Positions 9,491 through 19,775 of a stretch of 60,000 bases of DNA are shown in pieces. Source of the DNA: Takakia lepidozioides (taxonomy: Eukaryota > Streptophyta > Takakiopsida > Takakiales > Takakiaceae); assembly GCA_030704615.1 (NCBI GenBank), contig CM060731.1:2048001-2108000 (forward strand), written 5' to 3'. The notes beneath the pieces are model-generated. The model ran no database searches. It saw only the letters and a list, made by a program, of their open reading frames with translations, and had not been told where the DNA came from. Both the position numbers and the translations under genes were made by a program. Each line of letters begins with the position of its first letter. The stretch's first letter is position 1.

Positions 9491-9672
9491 CACAGCCTAT
9501 CACAGCCCAGCAAGGCGCAACACAGCCTATCACAGCCCAGCACGGCGCAACACAGCCTATAACAACCTACCACAGCGTGTCACAGCCTATCACAGCTTAC
9601 CACAGTGCATCACAGCCTATCACAGTGTAACACAGTATGACACAGCCTGTCACAGCTCAACACAGCCTACTA
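9462..9672 (+). repeat. Tandem CACAGCCYATCACAGC repeat between pol and ORF3
   Basis: Imperfect repeats of CACAGCCTATCACAGCCCAGC, CACAGCGTGTCACAGC and similar words follow the end of pol. Element D has the same repeat at the same place (41045-41380) with more units. The vocabulary matches the LTR minisatellite. Confidence 0.85.
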
Positions 9673-10127
9673 AAGTTACACCATCCATAGAATCAGTGAC
9701 AAGTGGACATATAATAACTTCAGGAAAATGGATGACGGAAGAGGAAACGGAAATTACTTTAAAAATAGACACGTGGAGGTCAGGGCGCGACACACAGCAG
9801 ACAATGAAGTGCAAGGACAGGTGTCAAAAAGAAAGAAGACAAGAACGGCCGTCAAAAGGGATGAAAGCCAGGCCCATTAATGAGTACGGAAAAAGGAAAC
9901 GGAACGAACGGCAAGTACAGAAAAGCCGAATTCTTGTCACATGTGTGATCCTAGTGGACTATCCAAGAGGGAAAGTCCACTAAAGAAGATAAAATTTAAA
10001 ATCCAGTCACAGCATACAGCCAATAGAAAACCAGAGAAAGGATCAAGAAAATGGAGGGAAATTGAGCGCAAGAGGGGCGTCGTTCTGAGTAACGGGCGTC
10101 TCGACAGGACAGGCCAAATGCTATAAC
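9673..10127 (+). other. Spacer between pol and ORF3, no supported gene
   Basis: Short overlapping frames exist but none is conserved in D as a clear protein. The DNA itself is well conserved in D (40614-41044), including a GTGGACTATCC / GGAAAGTCCAC inverted pair. It may be an untranslated leader or splice region for ORF3. Confidence 0.5.
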
Positions 10128-10136
10128 TTGGAAACT

Positions 10137-11271
10137 ATGGAGGAACTAACAGACTATACGCTCGCAATATTACTTACGCAGTGGCATAGACACGAAAGGA
10201 CAGAGCAGAGCTTTTCTCTTGAGCAATGCTTGCAAGCCCCGCAGGCTTACAAGAAATTACCCATAGCTTTATGCGGCAACCATACGTTTATGCTTTGTGC
10301 ACTACAGGCATTCCTGCAGTTGTTACAGCCAAAGCAGTTCTGTGAGTCTAAAATGAAGAGAGTGAGAGGAATGGAGGAAATCAGGGTGAAGAGCACCACA
10401 ATTCTGCAGAAACAAACGATGGCTACCCCACAGGCGATAAAGATACTGGAGGAGCTGAGATTGGAAGGATTGCAAAGCCTAGATTGGACACTACACCATA
10501 GACAGTACATGTTACAATTTTTGCAGAACTTTGAGCCAAGGACAGGAACAACAACGGTGAAGGGAGTTGAATTAATGATTACTCCCCTATACCTCCAGCA
10601 ATTGTTTCGATTGCCAGCAGGTCAGGTGCATGTGAGGAACACAGGGCAAGACTGCAAATAGGGGACTTATTCCAAGAAGGGAGTTTCTTTAAAACTCAGG
10701 GTTATGCTTGTACCAAAGCTGTGTACCCAGGGTTAAAAGAGATAGGCCAGGTATTGAACGTTCTGATTGCCCTGAAACAGAACCAACAATATTTGAGCAG
10801 ATCATTCACAGAGGAAATACTCAAAGGCCTGAAGGGACAAGAGGTACAATGGGCGGACGTAATGTACAACGCACTAGTAGAGAGAGGAAAAGATTACAAG
10901 GTACTACCGCAAAGTCTCCTATCATTGTGTCTGGCCCAATCATTGCTCAAATAATCCTTAATTCTGGCATACTTAATGCACAAGAAAAGAAGGAAATGGG
11001 AGTGTTTGAGCCAGAAACAACTGCAATGGAAGAGCAAGGCTCTTCACACAGTGAGGGTGGACTAGCAGCACAACCCGAGACTAAGAGGCAGAGAAGGGGA
11101 AAGATTGTAGTGGCGGATCCACTGGCTTCACGGATTCCGCATGATAATGTTTCCCAAGCTCATGGCCAGGAAGGGGCACAGCAGCACAGACAAATGCTAT
11201 TACTGGAAGCAGGACCTTCAGAGAGGGAGGAGGAAGTTACTTCTGCATCACAACCCATCACAGCCACTTGA
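10137..11271 (+). pseudogene. ORF3 N-terminal part (element A), frameshifted
   Basis: ATG at 10137 (METMEELTDYTL in the upstream-extended reading) begins a helical domain with FLQLLQPKQF, TILQKQTMATPQAIKILEELRLEGLQSLDW and VELMITPLYLQQLFRLPAGQ. A one-base loss near 10630 ends this frame. Comparison with the continuous D frame (39787-40604) shows the protein going on through YPGLKEIGQVLNVLIALKQNQQYLSRSFTEEILKGL. A second loss lies near 10885 and a third switch between 11141 and 11271 joins the long coiled-coil frame. The original product was probably one protein of about 1,250 residues. It is not a recognised envelope and has no clear transmembrane helix. Confidence 0.65.
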
Positions 11272-13906
11272 ACGACTTGTCACAAGGTCACAAGTTATCC
11301 ATGCAGCTCAACCCGAAATAATTGATTTGGAAAGTGAAGGGATAGATATTCCAACTACAGAACAGATAGTGGCAGAAATAGAGAAAGGGGACCTTCTCTA
11401 TGAATATTCTGGTCTGGTCAAGGAGACAGAAATCCCAGAGGTGCAACAGTTGCCCAAGGGAAATCCTGAGGTGCATATAATACACACACCTGTGTCGGAG
11501 GTACCACAGGCGGAAGGTCATGACACTGTAGCACCGGTGATAGATGAAGTAGTTCAGGAAGAAAATCCGGTGGGACAATGGCCTGAATGGTTAGTGAGAC
11601 ATCATACTGTTGAAGATCAGGAGGAACAGCAGCAACCTCACCATGATGACCCTCAACAGGCAATGCTGATGAGTTCCATAGGCAGGACACTTAATTTGTT
11701 GGGGACTTATGTCAAATCCCATGTTCCAATTACCCAATTGACAGCCTTGAAAGAGGAACTCAGGAAGGAGTTTGAGGCTCGACTTGCCACTGAGTGTGCA
11801 AACAAGGTCGATGAAGAGGTCACTCTCAAGATGAAGCAGGACTTGGGCAATACAGAAATGGCTTTGCAATTGGCCAAGCAACAATTGATTGAGGCAGGCC
11901 TCGCGCAAGACCAGTTGCACGAAGCACATAAGCAACAGCTATACCAAATGCAGGTGCAGCATGAAAGCAAGTTGCAAGAACTGAATGCACTACATACGGA
12001 GTTGCAGACAGTGCATAACAGGATGGCGATACAATGTGCTACATTTACAACTATGCTTGACCAATCAACAAAAGAAATAAACAGTCAAGCGGAAAAATGT
12101 ACGAAGGCAGAAGAAGAGAATGTTGAGCAAATGAAGCTCATTGTCGATATGAAGAATACAATCTGTCGCAATGAAGATACTTTCAAGCAATACAGGCAGA
12201 TGGAAGCTGATCAAGAGAAACACATCGTGGAGTTGCAACAAACCATCGTGGCCAATAGAAATGAAATCGCGGTCGGTAACAAGGCTTGGAAGGAAGCCAA
12301 TAATCTACTTGCTGCTTATGCGCAATTGGTTGAGCCACAGGCAAAGCGCATGGAGGCTTTACAACAGCAGTTGGAATTGTACAAGCTAAGAGAGGAGCAA
12401 ACTCTCAGGGGATCCACAAGCAGCTTGGTGGATAACAGCCTTATGCAGGTCTGGTTAGCACAAGGGCCAGTAGAGGGCAAAGCCCCACGGAAGCTCACCC
12501 AAAGCGAGATGAATGAGCTCAGACTGCAGGTGCAGAACATTGCCACAACTACTATAGACAATGTCTATAGTAGGATAGCAGAGTTACAAGAGGATGTAGA
12601 CGGACTCCAGACTCAAGTGCAAGACCTCACTTCAAACATCGACCAAAGAGTCTATATCCCTCAGGAACAGCTAATGGCTTCTTATTTACAAGCCAGAACT
12701 TTGGCTTTTCAGTCTTCACAGGAGGTGCAGGAGATGCCAATGATACAGGAGCCAGTACCACCACCACCACAACAGGTCAGTGTACCAGTAGCTGAACCTG
12801 TGGTTACTACAACCACACCACAGCCACCACAGCCGGAGGTATGGGGCAATGCCGCTTTTAACCCACCTAAAACTCCAGCTGCAAGGGAGTACAGCAGGGC
12901 TATGCTTATGCCCTTCAACCAAATTCCCATCATGTTGGATTTGGCTTGGAAAGAATTTAGTCCTCCGCAGTCATTCGCACATTACTACCAAATCATGCGT
13001 ATTTGGCTGCCAGTGGCAACTAGGACTAAAGTTCTTCCAAACAATCAACATATTGAAGATCATCACTTTGCACAATACTGGCACGAGGCAGGTACCATGT
13101 TGAGGGAATTGGTTGCTTTCCAGGTTGTACATGGACTCATTTATACCAAGACCAAGGAGATAGCAAGTATTGTCATGGGGTGCGGGCTATACTACGCTGC
13201 TTGTTTTCTGGTACGTTACCACATTGAGCAACAAAAGATGCAAACACGCTTTCAAAGTTACTCCAGTGGAGATCATTGGGTATTACCTTCGGTGCCACCT
13301 CATATGTACCTATATGACCCAAAAGTTATGATGCAAAAGGATTCTCAAATTCGTTCATGGTTTCAAGCAGCCTGCAACCATTTGTCAACACAGAAATTCA
13401 GACTTGATGACATTTTCTATAAGGGACATGTGGCGTGGAAGTACTTGCACGCTGCACCAGTAATTGATACCCCACTCACCTGGACAGACAAGGAGCTCAG
13501 TGTCTACACCAATTTTGCAGTTCAGCGGTTACACCAAGTTATAAAATGCAAACTTCCAGACATGGTAGGACAGCATTGTATGCCCCAGATGATTCCACAA
13601 AAGGTTCGAAAATTAAAACATCTGAGAGGTGATGAGGATTCTGATACAACTGTTTCTTCACAGAATTCTTTTGACATGGGAGAAGACTATGCAATTCAGA
13701 TGGCAGAAAGCGACGGGGGTCTCCTATGCCAGAAAGGTTACCTCGATATCAGCCTCCAGAGAGCCTCAACTATCCAGGTAGTGATCAACCATCTCCGTCA
13801 ACCAGAGACAGACCTCGGGCTCGTACACACAGTCCGCCACGAAACTCTCAACGTCAACAAGGTGCTCACTCACAAAGGTTTGCTACTCGGAAACAGTAAA
13901 CCGTGA
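11141..13906 (+). CDS. ORF3 coiled-coil protein, C-terminal 900 residues (element A)
   Basis: This is one long open frame ending TGA at 13906. Roughly residues 190-420 are heptad-like and rich in Gln, Glu, Lys and Leu, which is typical of a long coiled coil. A Pro/Gln/Val-rich hinge follows (VPPPPQQVSVPVAEP). Then comes a globular part with MLMPFNQIPIMLDLAWKEFSPP, HYYQIMRIWLPVATRTKVLP and MGCGLYYAACFLVRYHIEQQKM. The first ~40 residues overlap the previous frame, so the true protein probably enters by that frame. Plant Tat and Athila elements carry a variable ORF here, but I cannot match this one to a known family. Size and openness suggest recent function. Confidence 0.7.
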   Translation: MIMFPKLMARKGHSSTDKCYYWKQDLQRGRRKLLLHHNPSQPLERLVTRSQVIHAAQPEIIDLESEGIDIPTTEQIVAEIEKGDLLYEYSGLVKETEIPEVQQLPKGNPEVHIIHTPVSEVPQAEGHDTVAPVIDEVVQEENPVGQWPEWLVRHHTVEDQEEQQQPHHDDPQQAMLMSSIGRTLNLLGTYVKSHVPITQLTALKEELRKEFEARLATECANKVDEEVTLKMKQDLGNTEMALQLAKQQLIEAGLAQDQLHEAHKQQLYQMQVQHESKLQELNALHTELQTVHNRMAIQCATFTTMLDQSTKEINSQAEKCTKAEEENVEQMKLIVDMKNTICRNEDTFKQYRQMEADQEKHIVELQQTIVANRNEIAVGNKAWKEANNLLAAYAQLVEPQAKRMEALQQQLELYKLREEQTLRGSTSSLVDNSLMQVWLAQGPVEGKAPRKLTQSEMNELRLQVQNIATTTIDNVYSRIAELQEDVDGLQTQVQDLTSNIDQRVYIPQEQLMASYLQARTLAFQSSQEVQEMPMIQEPVPPPPQQVSVPVAEPVVTTTTPQPPQPEVWGNAAFNPPKTPAAREYSRAMLMPFNQIPIMLDLAWKEFSPPQSFAHYYQIMRIWLPVATRTKVLPNNQHIEDHHFAQYWHEAGTMLRELVAFQVVHGLIYTKTKEIASIVMGCGLYYAACFLVRYHIEQQKMQTRFQSYSSGDHWVLPSVPPHMYLYDPKVMMQKDSQIRSWFQAACNHLSTQKFRLDDIFYKGHVAWKYLHAAPVIDTPLTWTDKELSVYTNFAVQRLHQVIKCKLPDMVGQHCMPQMIPQKVRKLKHLRGDEDSDTTVSSQNSFDMGEDYAIQMAESDGGLLCQKGYLDISLQRASTIQVVINHLRQPETDLGLVHTVRHETLNVNKVLTHKGLLLGNSKP

Positions 13907-13919
13907 GGACACGGCTTTT

Positions 13920-13936
13920 TGAGGGGGAAGGGGTAA
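13920..13936 (+). other. Polypurine tract of element A
   Basis: GAGGGGGAAGGGGTAA directly precedes the 3' LTR TGTTAG. Such a tract primes plus-strand synthesis. Confidence 0.85.
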
Positions 13937-15084
13937 TGTTAGAGGACTGTAGGGGACTTAGACACTTATACGGGATCTGTAGGGTACCCTTAAATTTTGC
14001 ACAGACTGAGACCAACAGGAGCCTTAGGGGTGACAGCAGCGCACTGTAGAGGGGGGTTACACAGCCGTCACAGTCGTCACAACCAACACAGCCGTCACAG
14101 TCCACACAGCCAACACAGCCAACACAGCCCATCACAGTCGTCACAGTCATCACAGTCCACACAGCCAACACAGCCAACACAGCCCGTCACAGTCGTCACA
14201 GTCATCACAGTCCACACAGCCAACACAGCCAACACAGCCCGTCACAGTCGTCACAGTCCACACAGCCAACACAGCCAACACAGCCCGTCACAGTCATCAC
14301 AGTCGTCACAGCCGACACAGCCGACACAGCCGACAAGCCGGGACAGCCACACAGCCAGTCACAGCCCGACACAGCCAAACACAGTCGCACAGCCAGTCAC
14401 AGCCCGTCACAGTTTCACACAGCCAGTCACAGCTTGACACAGCTGTCACGATCATAGGGAACGAAGAGTAAGACAGGGAACGACTGTGGGGAACAACACC
14501 TGCAAAGGGAACATGTTAGTTCACAGACGACGGTTAGTGAGGGAAACGGTTAGAACTGTGGATAGGAAGATAAAGGGAAAACGGGGAATGAAGGAGGGGA
14601 TTTTTATCATTCTTCAGAGGAGGACTTCTTAGTCAGGCTGGAGCGGAGATCGGAAGCAAAAGATGGAGAGCACGGTGAAGGAGGAAAGAGGATTAGTAGA
14701 TGCTTGTTATATGCAAAGCTGTAGTGATATTGTAGAGCAGATTAGAGACATAATGGCTTCGGCCTGATACCTGAGAAATCATAATCTGATACTTATACGA
14801 TACAATCACACTGTGTAGAGAGATCTGAGTGAAGCTGTGGATTGAATGGATGAGTGAAGGAAACCGATAGATTGATGAAGCAAACTGATATTTAATTATC
14901 AATGGTAAGGTAGCTAAGATGAATGCGGAAAGGGAAACAAATAGGAAACACCCCCATGATACACTAGCTGTAGGTCATGACTGATTGTTCTGCGCGGGCT
15001 GAGTACTTAGAGATTTCCAACTCTTCTATCTTGGAGTTTCCGCCTCGGATAGCGAAGGGATGGGTGAGTAAAAGCCGCGCGACA
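13937..15084 (+). repeat. 3' LTR of element A
   Basis: The LTR matches the 5' copy from TGTTAGAGG to GCGCGACA. The minisatellite (about 14058-14435) differs in unit number and order. Elsewhere only isolated changes are seen, for example gataaaa/gataaa and ctgataaat/ctgagaaat. Confidence 0.93.
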
Positions 15085-15089
15085 AGCTC
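15085..15089. repeat. Target-site duplication AGCTC, right copy of element A
   Basis: It is an exact copy of 1520-1524. After it, element B sequence resumes in phase with the B frame at 1519. Confidence 0.93.
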
Positions 15090-15340
15090 TGCCTAACATC
15101 ATTGGCTGAGCTCCTCAGGCCAACAAGACCCGCAGTGGCCGGTACCTCTTGCCTGCCGGTCCACTCAAATAGAAAATGTCATCCTAGTTGTCTAACATGA
15201 CAACTCCAGGTGTCACCGTGGCGCGCTCAATGGCTGGCCAAGCTGGCAGCTCCACAACCTGGCAGCTGCAGCTTGCCATGGTGCCGCCGTGGCAGTCTTG
15301 ACCCTCAAATCCGAGGATCCCTCCGGCACTACACCTCCCA
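15090..15340 (-). pseudogene. Element B protease, N-terminal half, active site lost
   Basis: The minus strand reads TVTPGVVMLDN, a stop, DDIFYLSGPAGKRYRPLRVLLA, a stop, then GAQPMMLGRA, and meets the A insertion. The form VLL(A)(stop)GAQP sits where aspartic proteases have LLDSGAQ. The catalytic Asp codon reads GCC and the Ser codon reads TGA, so this copy cannot be active. The expected motif is an inference from family consensus. The other half is at 863-1519. Confidence 0.55.
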
Positions 15341-17308
15341 CTATATTCTCCGCAGAAGATGAAGTAAGCTCTCACAGAGTGTAGCTGCTAGCCTGAACAC
15401 CTCAGCTGGTCTTACCCCCGGCGTCGCAATCATGGTAGCCAAGAACAACGGAGCCTGACACACAGATGTGGCCGCTCCCAGCAGCACACTAGCTGTCGTA
15501 GCCTTGGAAACACTAGGTAGTGGTGTTGCCCGTGTAGCTCTCCCCAATGGCATAATAACCTTCGCCTCGGTAACAGTCGGGCGAGAACTAGGTGCCATGG
15601 ATGGTGTCGACATTGTCTCCGCCAATGTGAATGACTGAGGAAGCCTAGCCTGACGGCTTGCCTCCCCACGCTGTGGATCCAACTCCACCTCTGCACCTCG
15701 TGGCTCAGGAACTCGTGCTGCTCCTTGAGTCACGGCTGCAGTAGACTCCACCTGCACTAGTGGTAGTGCTGCTCCGCACATGAATCCCATGCCTCCCATA
15801 TCTCCTCCCTCAGGAGCAGGAGGTGGACCATCCGGCCTTGGAGCCGGTACCACCTGAGCTGTAGCCATGGCAACGAGCCTTTGCTCTAGCTGCTGAAGCC
15901 GGTTGGCCATGCCTTGGTCAACACCCTGACCTCCGCGTCCTTGGCCATGTTGAGCTTGCCCTTGGCCTGCACCCCGTGCCTAGCCACCTCGTCCTCTCTG
16001 GGCTGCTCCACCTCGCCCCCGGCCACCATTGTTCCCTTGGAACTGGCCTGGGCGCAACTCAGGATGCAAACCATAACACTGGGCCTCTCCATGCCCGTGC
16101 TTGCCACAATGCCCACACTGCAACTGTGCAGGCTATGCATATGCCGGCCCTTTGCCTCCCTCTGGGCAATCCTTCTTGACATGGGGTCCTCCACATGTCC
16201 AACACACCACCTCCGCCCATTGTTGGCCTGCAAATGAAGGGAGAGACCCCTGCATCTGAGATCCTCTCTGTCCTTCCCTGGGCTTCACCTGGACCCCCTT
16301 GTTGCCTTGAGCACGTTGAGGTAGTGGTTGGCTAGGAGCACCACTACCCCGTGGTGTCTCATTAGCAAATCCCACCATGACCACTCGTTCCTCCACCATG
16401 TTGAGCTTTATCCGCTCTGCCAGCAAAAACACATTTGTTAAAGTGGGTTGGGCCGCTTATAGGAGAGTTGCATCCCGCACCCTTCTCCTCAGCTCCTTGT
16501 CCAATATCCCATACCAGAATTGGACTGCGTGAGCTTCCATAACCCCTTGGGTTACATTTATCAAGCGCCTCATGCGAGTGAAAGCCTCCCTCAAGCTCTC
16601 AGTAGGCTTCCGTTGGAACTCTTGCAAGCTCCGCAACTTCTCTGTCCTCACCCCTTGGTAGTTCCCTCTCAACTCTTCGAAGAACTCCACAATAGGGTTG
16701 AAGGCAGGCATGGGTACTAGTGCTGGTGCGGTAGTGGCTTGGGTGGACGTCGGAGCTACTATACCACCAGTCCCACTGCTGCTTGCTAAAGCTGCCAGTG
16801 CAGCGACAGGTGTAGCCAATGCCCCCGTGGCTCTAGTGCCCCTAGTGATGGAGACATAGTCGGGTGACCAGTACATCCTCCACTCCTCGATCTCAACCTC
16901 ATGCCCCCGCCTGAACTCATGGTAATCATCCATAGGCGGCCCCTCAAGGTGCTGAAATAGCCCCTTCTATGCCATGAAAGGCATAAATAGTTGTGGATTG
17001 CGCATTTGCTGCAAATCACACCAACTATCAAACTCTTGGATAAAATCATCCAACTCGATGGTGCCCACCGCCCCAGAGTACCTTCGTGGCCCCTTGGTAG
17101 CTCCATACATCTCCTCCATTGTGTCCCACAACAATGGCAAGGAAACAATTTGCACCGCCGGTGTGAGTCCTCCTGATTCACAATCCGAATCAGAACCTTC
17201 CGTAGAAGACACAGGAGCTGAAGGTGGCCTAAACCGCACACCTCGTCTCGTGTACCCACTAGTATCGCTAGTGCTCGAACCGGCACTGTCCCCAGCAACT
17301 AGTGGCAC
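15341..17308 (-). pseudogene. gag of element B with two zinc knuckles, several stops
   Basis: A single minus-strand frame runs from MPLVAGDSAGSSTSDTSGY to a stop at 15341, broken by isolated stops near 16965, 16456, 16132 and 15980. Between them lies a Retrotrans_gag-like domain with IELDDFIQEFDSWCDLQQM, VEFFEELRGNYQGV, SLQEFQRKPTESLREAFTRMRRLI and LDKELRRRVRDATLL. Zinc knuckles follow: CWTCGGPHVKKDC and CGHCGKHGHGEAQC. A coiled RLQQLEQRLVAMATAQ and a low-complexity linker run toward the protease. Point stops in an otherwise collinear frame indicate an old copy. Product: RNA-binding capsid polyprotein. Confidence 0.8.
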
Positions 17309-17964
17309 CTCCGTGTTGACAAACTGTCACTCAACCGGTCATGAACAAGTCCCTAACCCCCTCTCCACAAGGTAACCGGGTAGAGAACCTGTTGCGGCTT
17401 ATGGTTTGGAATACTAGGTTCCTAACATAGCCTACACCTGTACCTGCATCCACCGCAAGCACTCCTATGGTTGGCTGGTCATCACCTCCAACCTCACCAT
17501 AGGAGAAACAATGATGGTCTGACTGGTCATCATGCCAGCCTCACCATCGATAGTATGCTCTAGGACTGGCCGGTGATGAAATCCGGACCAATCACCTATA
17601 AAAACAAGCGCCCACACAAAACTAACATGGCGCACGGTCAAGCATGCAGGTATGGAGGGGATCCAAACACAAGAAATCAGAACGACAACTCCCCCACACC
17701 AAAAACAACTCCACGGTGTTGCTCCTGCAAGGACACCCCAGCCCAAACCCGGACTGACTCTTGCCTCCACCTACGGAAAGGTCTCGGCCTAATGAGATGG
17801 TGGAAAACTACGAGGAAGAGAAGCTAAAGCAATGCCTAACCCCAGCATGCCCTCATCCCAACACTCTTCCTCTCCTCTCTTCCCTCACTTGCATGACCAT
17901 GGGAATATCATGAAGATACTCCTCAAACCGCCCTCCACGAGCGTCAAAATTCGGCCTTCAAGAC
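17309..17964. other. 5' noncoding region or LTR part of element B
   Basis: No supported gene. The sequence contains repeated GGTCATCACCTCCAACCTCACC-like words near 17480-17550 and a TATAAAAA box on the plus strand at about 17597. I could not identify an LTR border or primer-binding site. Given its position upstream of B gag, it is probably B's leader and LTR remnant. Confidence 0.4.
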
Positions 17965-18060
17965 GAGGTTTACTATTTCATGAGCAGAAACCATGAGCCA
18001 TGAGCCATGAGCCGCATGAGCGGTGAGCCGAAGTCTAAGACACGCGGATTTCATGAGCCT
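17965..18060 (+). repeat. MULE-1 terminal sequence with ATGAGC repeats
   Basis: The end is GAGGTTTACTATTTCATGAG followed by clustered CATGAGC words (about seven within 100 bp). The same sequence, almost base for base, is at 28506-28605. The preceding nine bases CTTCAAGAC would be the target-site copy, but its partner was not found. Confidence 0.8.
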
Positions 18061-18781
18061 CCTCCAAATTTGGAAATGCGGCAGATTAAACAAGTATTAA
18101 AATAATAGTTTTTTATTTGACCTTGCCATTTTTGGAAGTTCCAGATCCTGTAATGCGGCGAAGATATGTCGTCAGTAACAAGTCCGCTCATGGTTTTTTA
18201 AATCCGCTCATGGAAATGAGTGATCGTGCAACGAGAAATCCAGTATACCACGCAAAAGGACGTCGCATACTGGCCTGTATAGAGTATTCCGCGGTTTTAC
18301 ATGCCTTAACATTGGAATGAAGCTGACCCTTTTGCCGCGATTGAACCAATAGAGTCTGCACAATTCTGTCATCTTCGGGTATTCGCCGGGAAAGGCTTGC
18401 GACTCAACTAGGAAATGCGGTGCCGCATTAGGGTTCGCACGTGCGAAATTTCTAGGCGGTTTGGTGTTGGCGAAGGCCGCATCTACCAGTACCTACGATG
18501 TTACTTGGAAATGCGGCACCGCATTTCCTTGCCGGGGGTCGAATGAGGAAAGCAAAGTTTGGGAGAGCAAAAAAACAGGAACCCTCCAACACACAAAAAT
18601 ACATGCACGTGGAAACACGACTGAATGACATAGTATTATCGACGTTCGAGCAAAACAGGTTACTGGTAGGCAAGACATAAGTCGGACCTTTCTGTGGCCA
18701 GAGTCAGAGCTACTTGCAGCAGTACAGTTCTACTATCCGAAAAGGATGGGCGTACCATTGTGTTGGGACCGCAAGCCAAGC
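18061..18781. other. MULE-1 subterminal region, no gene
   Basis: No supported ORF. It contains two copies of the near-palindrome with arms GAAATGCGG / CCGCATT, centred near 18428 and 18518. It is collinear with 28606-29349 of MULE-2. Confidence 0.6.
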
Positions 18782-19775
18782 TCACTGGTCCCCTGGATCC
18801 ATATTCAGAAGAGTGTGCACCTCTTGGGGGCTCAACCCTGGTGCATGTATGAAGTGATGAGTTGTGGAATTACACCGGAGTCTCTTTAGGTACACGTAGT
18901 ACAAATGCTTGCAAGGGCAGTATGATGCCCCCTTGTTCGCCATGATCTGGAAGTCGGTGCAATTGCAAGTGGGTAATTCTGAAATGGTGATGGTGTACAC
19001 CTCATTGCGAACAGCTGAGCCTGCCGTGGCCATCTGATACACACGCCCGAAGCCTGGTGGGGGCACTTCTGTCGAGCTCTGGATTGTACAGTTCATCCGA
19101 AGTGCATTCCCCATCCTTGTCTCGTTCACTTTTGAGGGAGGTCGCCGCCTCTTCGGTTTCCCCCAACGGTGTGTAGGATGCTTAGAGTTGTTGGGTCCCA
19201 TTGTTCTTGCGCTCACAGGGGTCGGTGGTGGAGGCTGTGGAAGCGGAAATGGTTGTCTGGGGACGTCAGTGCGCTGCACCATCCGAAATCTTGCGGCGGT
19301 AAGGGCATCGGCCTCAACCTGACTCAGATCGCAGCCTGGTTCCACCGGCCACACCGGGGGAGCCTCTGGCATTGTTTGTATGCCGTACTTGGGCTTTCCA
19401 TACACGCAAGTCATAATGTCGTGCCTGCAGAACCATAACTGGGTGGTTGTCGCCTCCGCAAACTTTGCATGGACAAATCTTCCTGTAAAAGTAGGAGCAG
19501 GGATAGCCCTATCTGGATTCCTCCTTATCATGTCTAAACAACGTTGTCGTGTATCCACTCGAATTGCGGAACACCTGCCTCGAAACGATAGCTTTGTGCG
19601 AGCAATTCTCCACTGTGACGCAGACACAGTCCGAATGTTCATGTCGGATCTCCTGGAATCCTCTTCGCACCCGGGTTCCTCTTCAATCCTCCGCCTCACA
19701 GGGCGAGTACGGACGTCCCTCTCTAGGTGCTCACCTCTGCAGTGCAGAGGCGTCCCTTTGATCTTCTCTCGCAAT
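18782..19775 (-). pseudogene. MULE-1 transposase, C-terminal part with SWIM zinc finger
   Basis: The minus-strand frame reads LREKIKGTPLHCRGEH, then a linker, WRIARTKLSFRGRCSAIRVDTRQRCLDMI, HDIMTCVYGKPKYGI and a Pro-rich stretch. Near the C-terminus is the SWIM finger CNCTDFQ...CPCKHLYYVYLKRL (CxC...CxH). SWIM fingers are the usual C-terminal DNA- or protein-binding module of Mutator-like transposases. Sequence upstream of LREKI (higher coordinates) belongs to an inverted block, so the frame is severed from its catalytic core. Relative to MULE-2 this copy also lacks about 180 bp between RSDMNIRT and VSASQWRIA. Confidence 0.82.

Larger units (their letters stand above)
1525..15084 (+). mobile_element. 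Element A: complete Ty3-type (Tat/Athila-like) LTR retrotransposon, 13.56 kb
   Basis: Two near-identical LTRs (TG...CA), a 5-bp target duplication, a primer-binding site and a purine tract bound the element. The order is LTR, ORF1, gag, protease, RT, RNase H, integrase, ORF3, LTR. Integrase after RNase H makes it Ty3-type. The RT text (FPLPFTEAVLD, FMDGFSGYNQV) and the extra ORFs before gag and after pol resemble plant Tat/Ogre/Athila elements. Outside a variable minisatellite the two LTRs differ by only a handful of substitutions, so insertion is recent. A few single-base frameshifts break gag, protease and ORF3. The element interrupts B's protease. D and G are older relatives in the same window. 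Confidence 0.95.
1..17964 (-). mobile_element. Element B: methyltransferase-bearing retrotransposon, interrupted by element A
   Basis: B occupies 17964->15085 and then 1524->1, with A nested between. Its order is 5' region, gag, protease, cytosine methyltransferase, and the rest, including any RT, lies off the left edge. Its superfamily therefore cannot be fixed here. The right end is cut by MULE-1 at 17965. B is the oldest layer of the stack on this side. Confidence 0.75.

Noticed and set aside
17580-17830. Plus-strand gene after a TATAAAAA box
   Set aside because: The 84-residue frame has no recognisable feature and lies in the leader/LTR region of element B.
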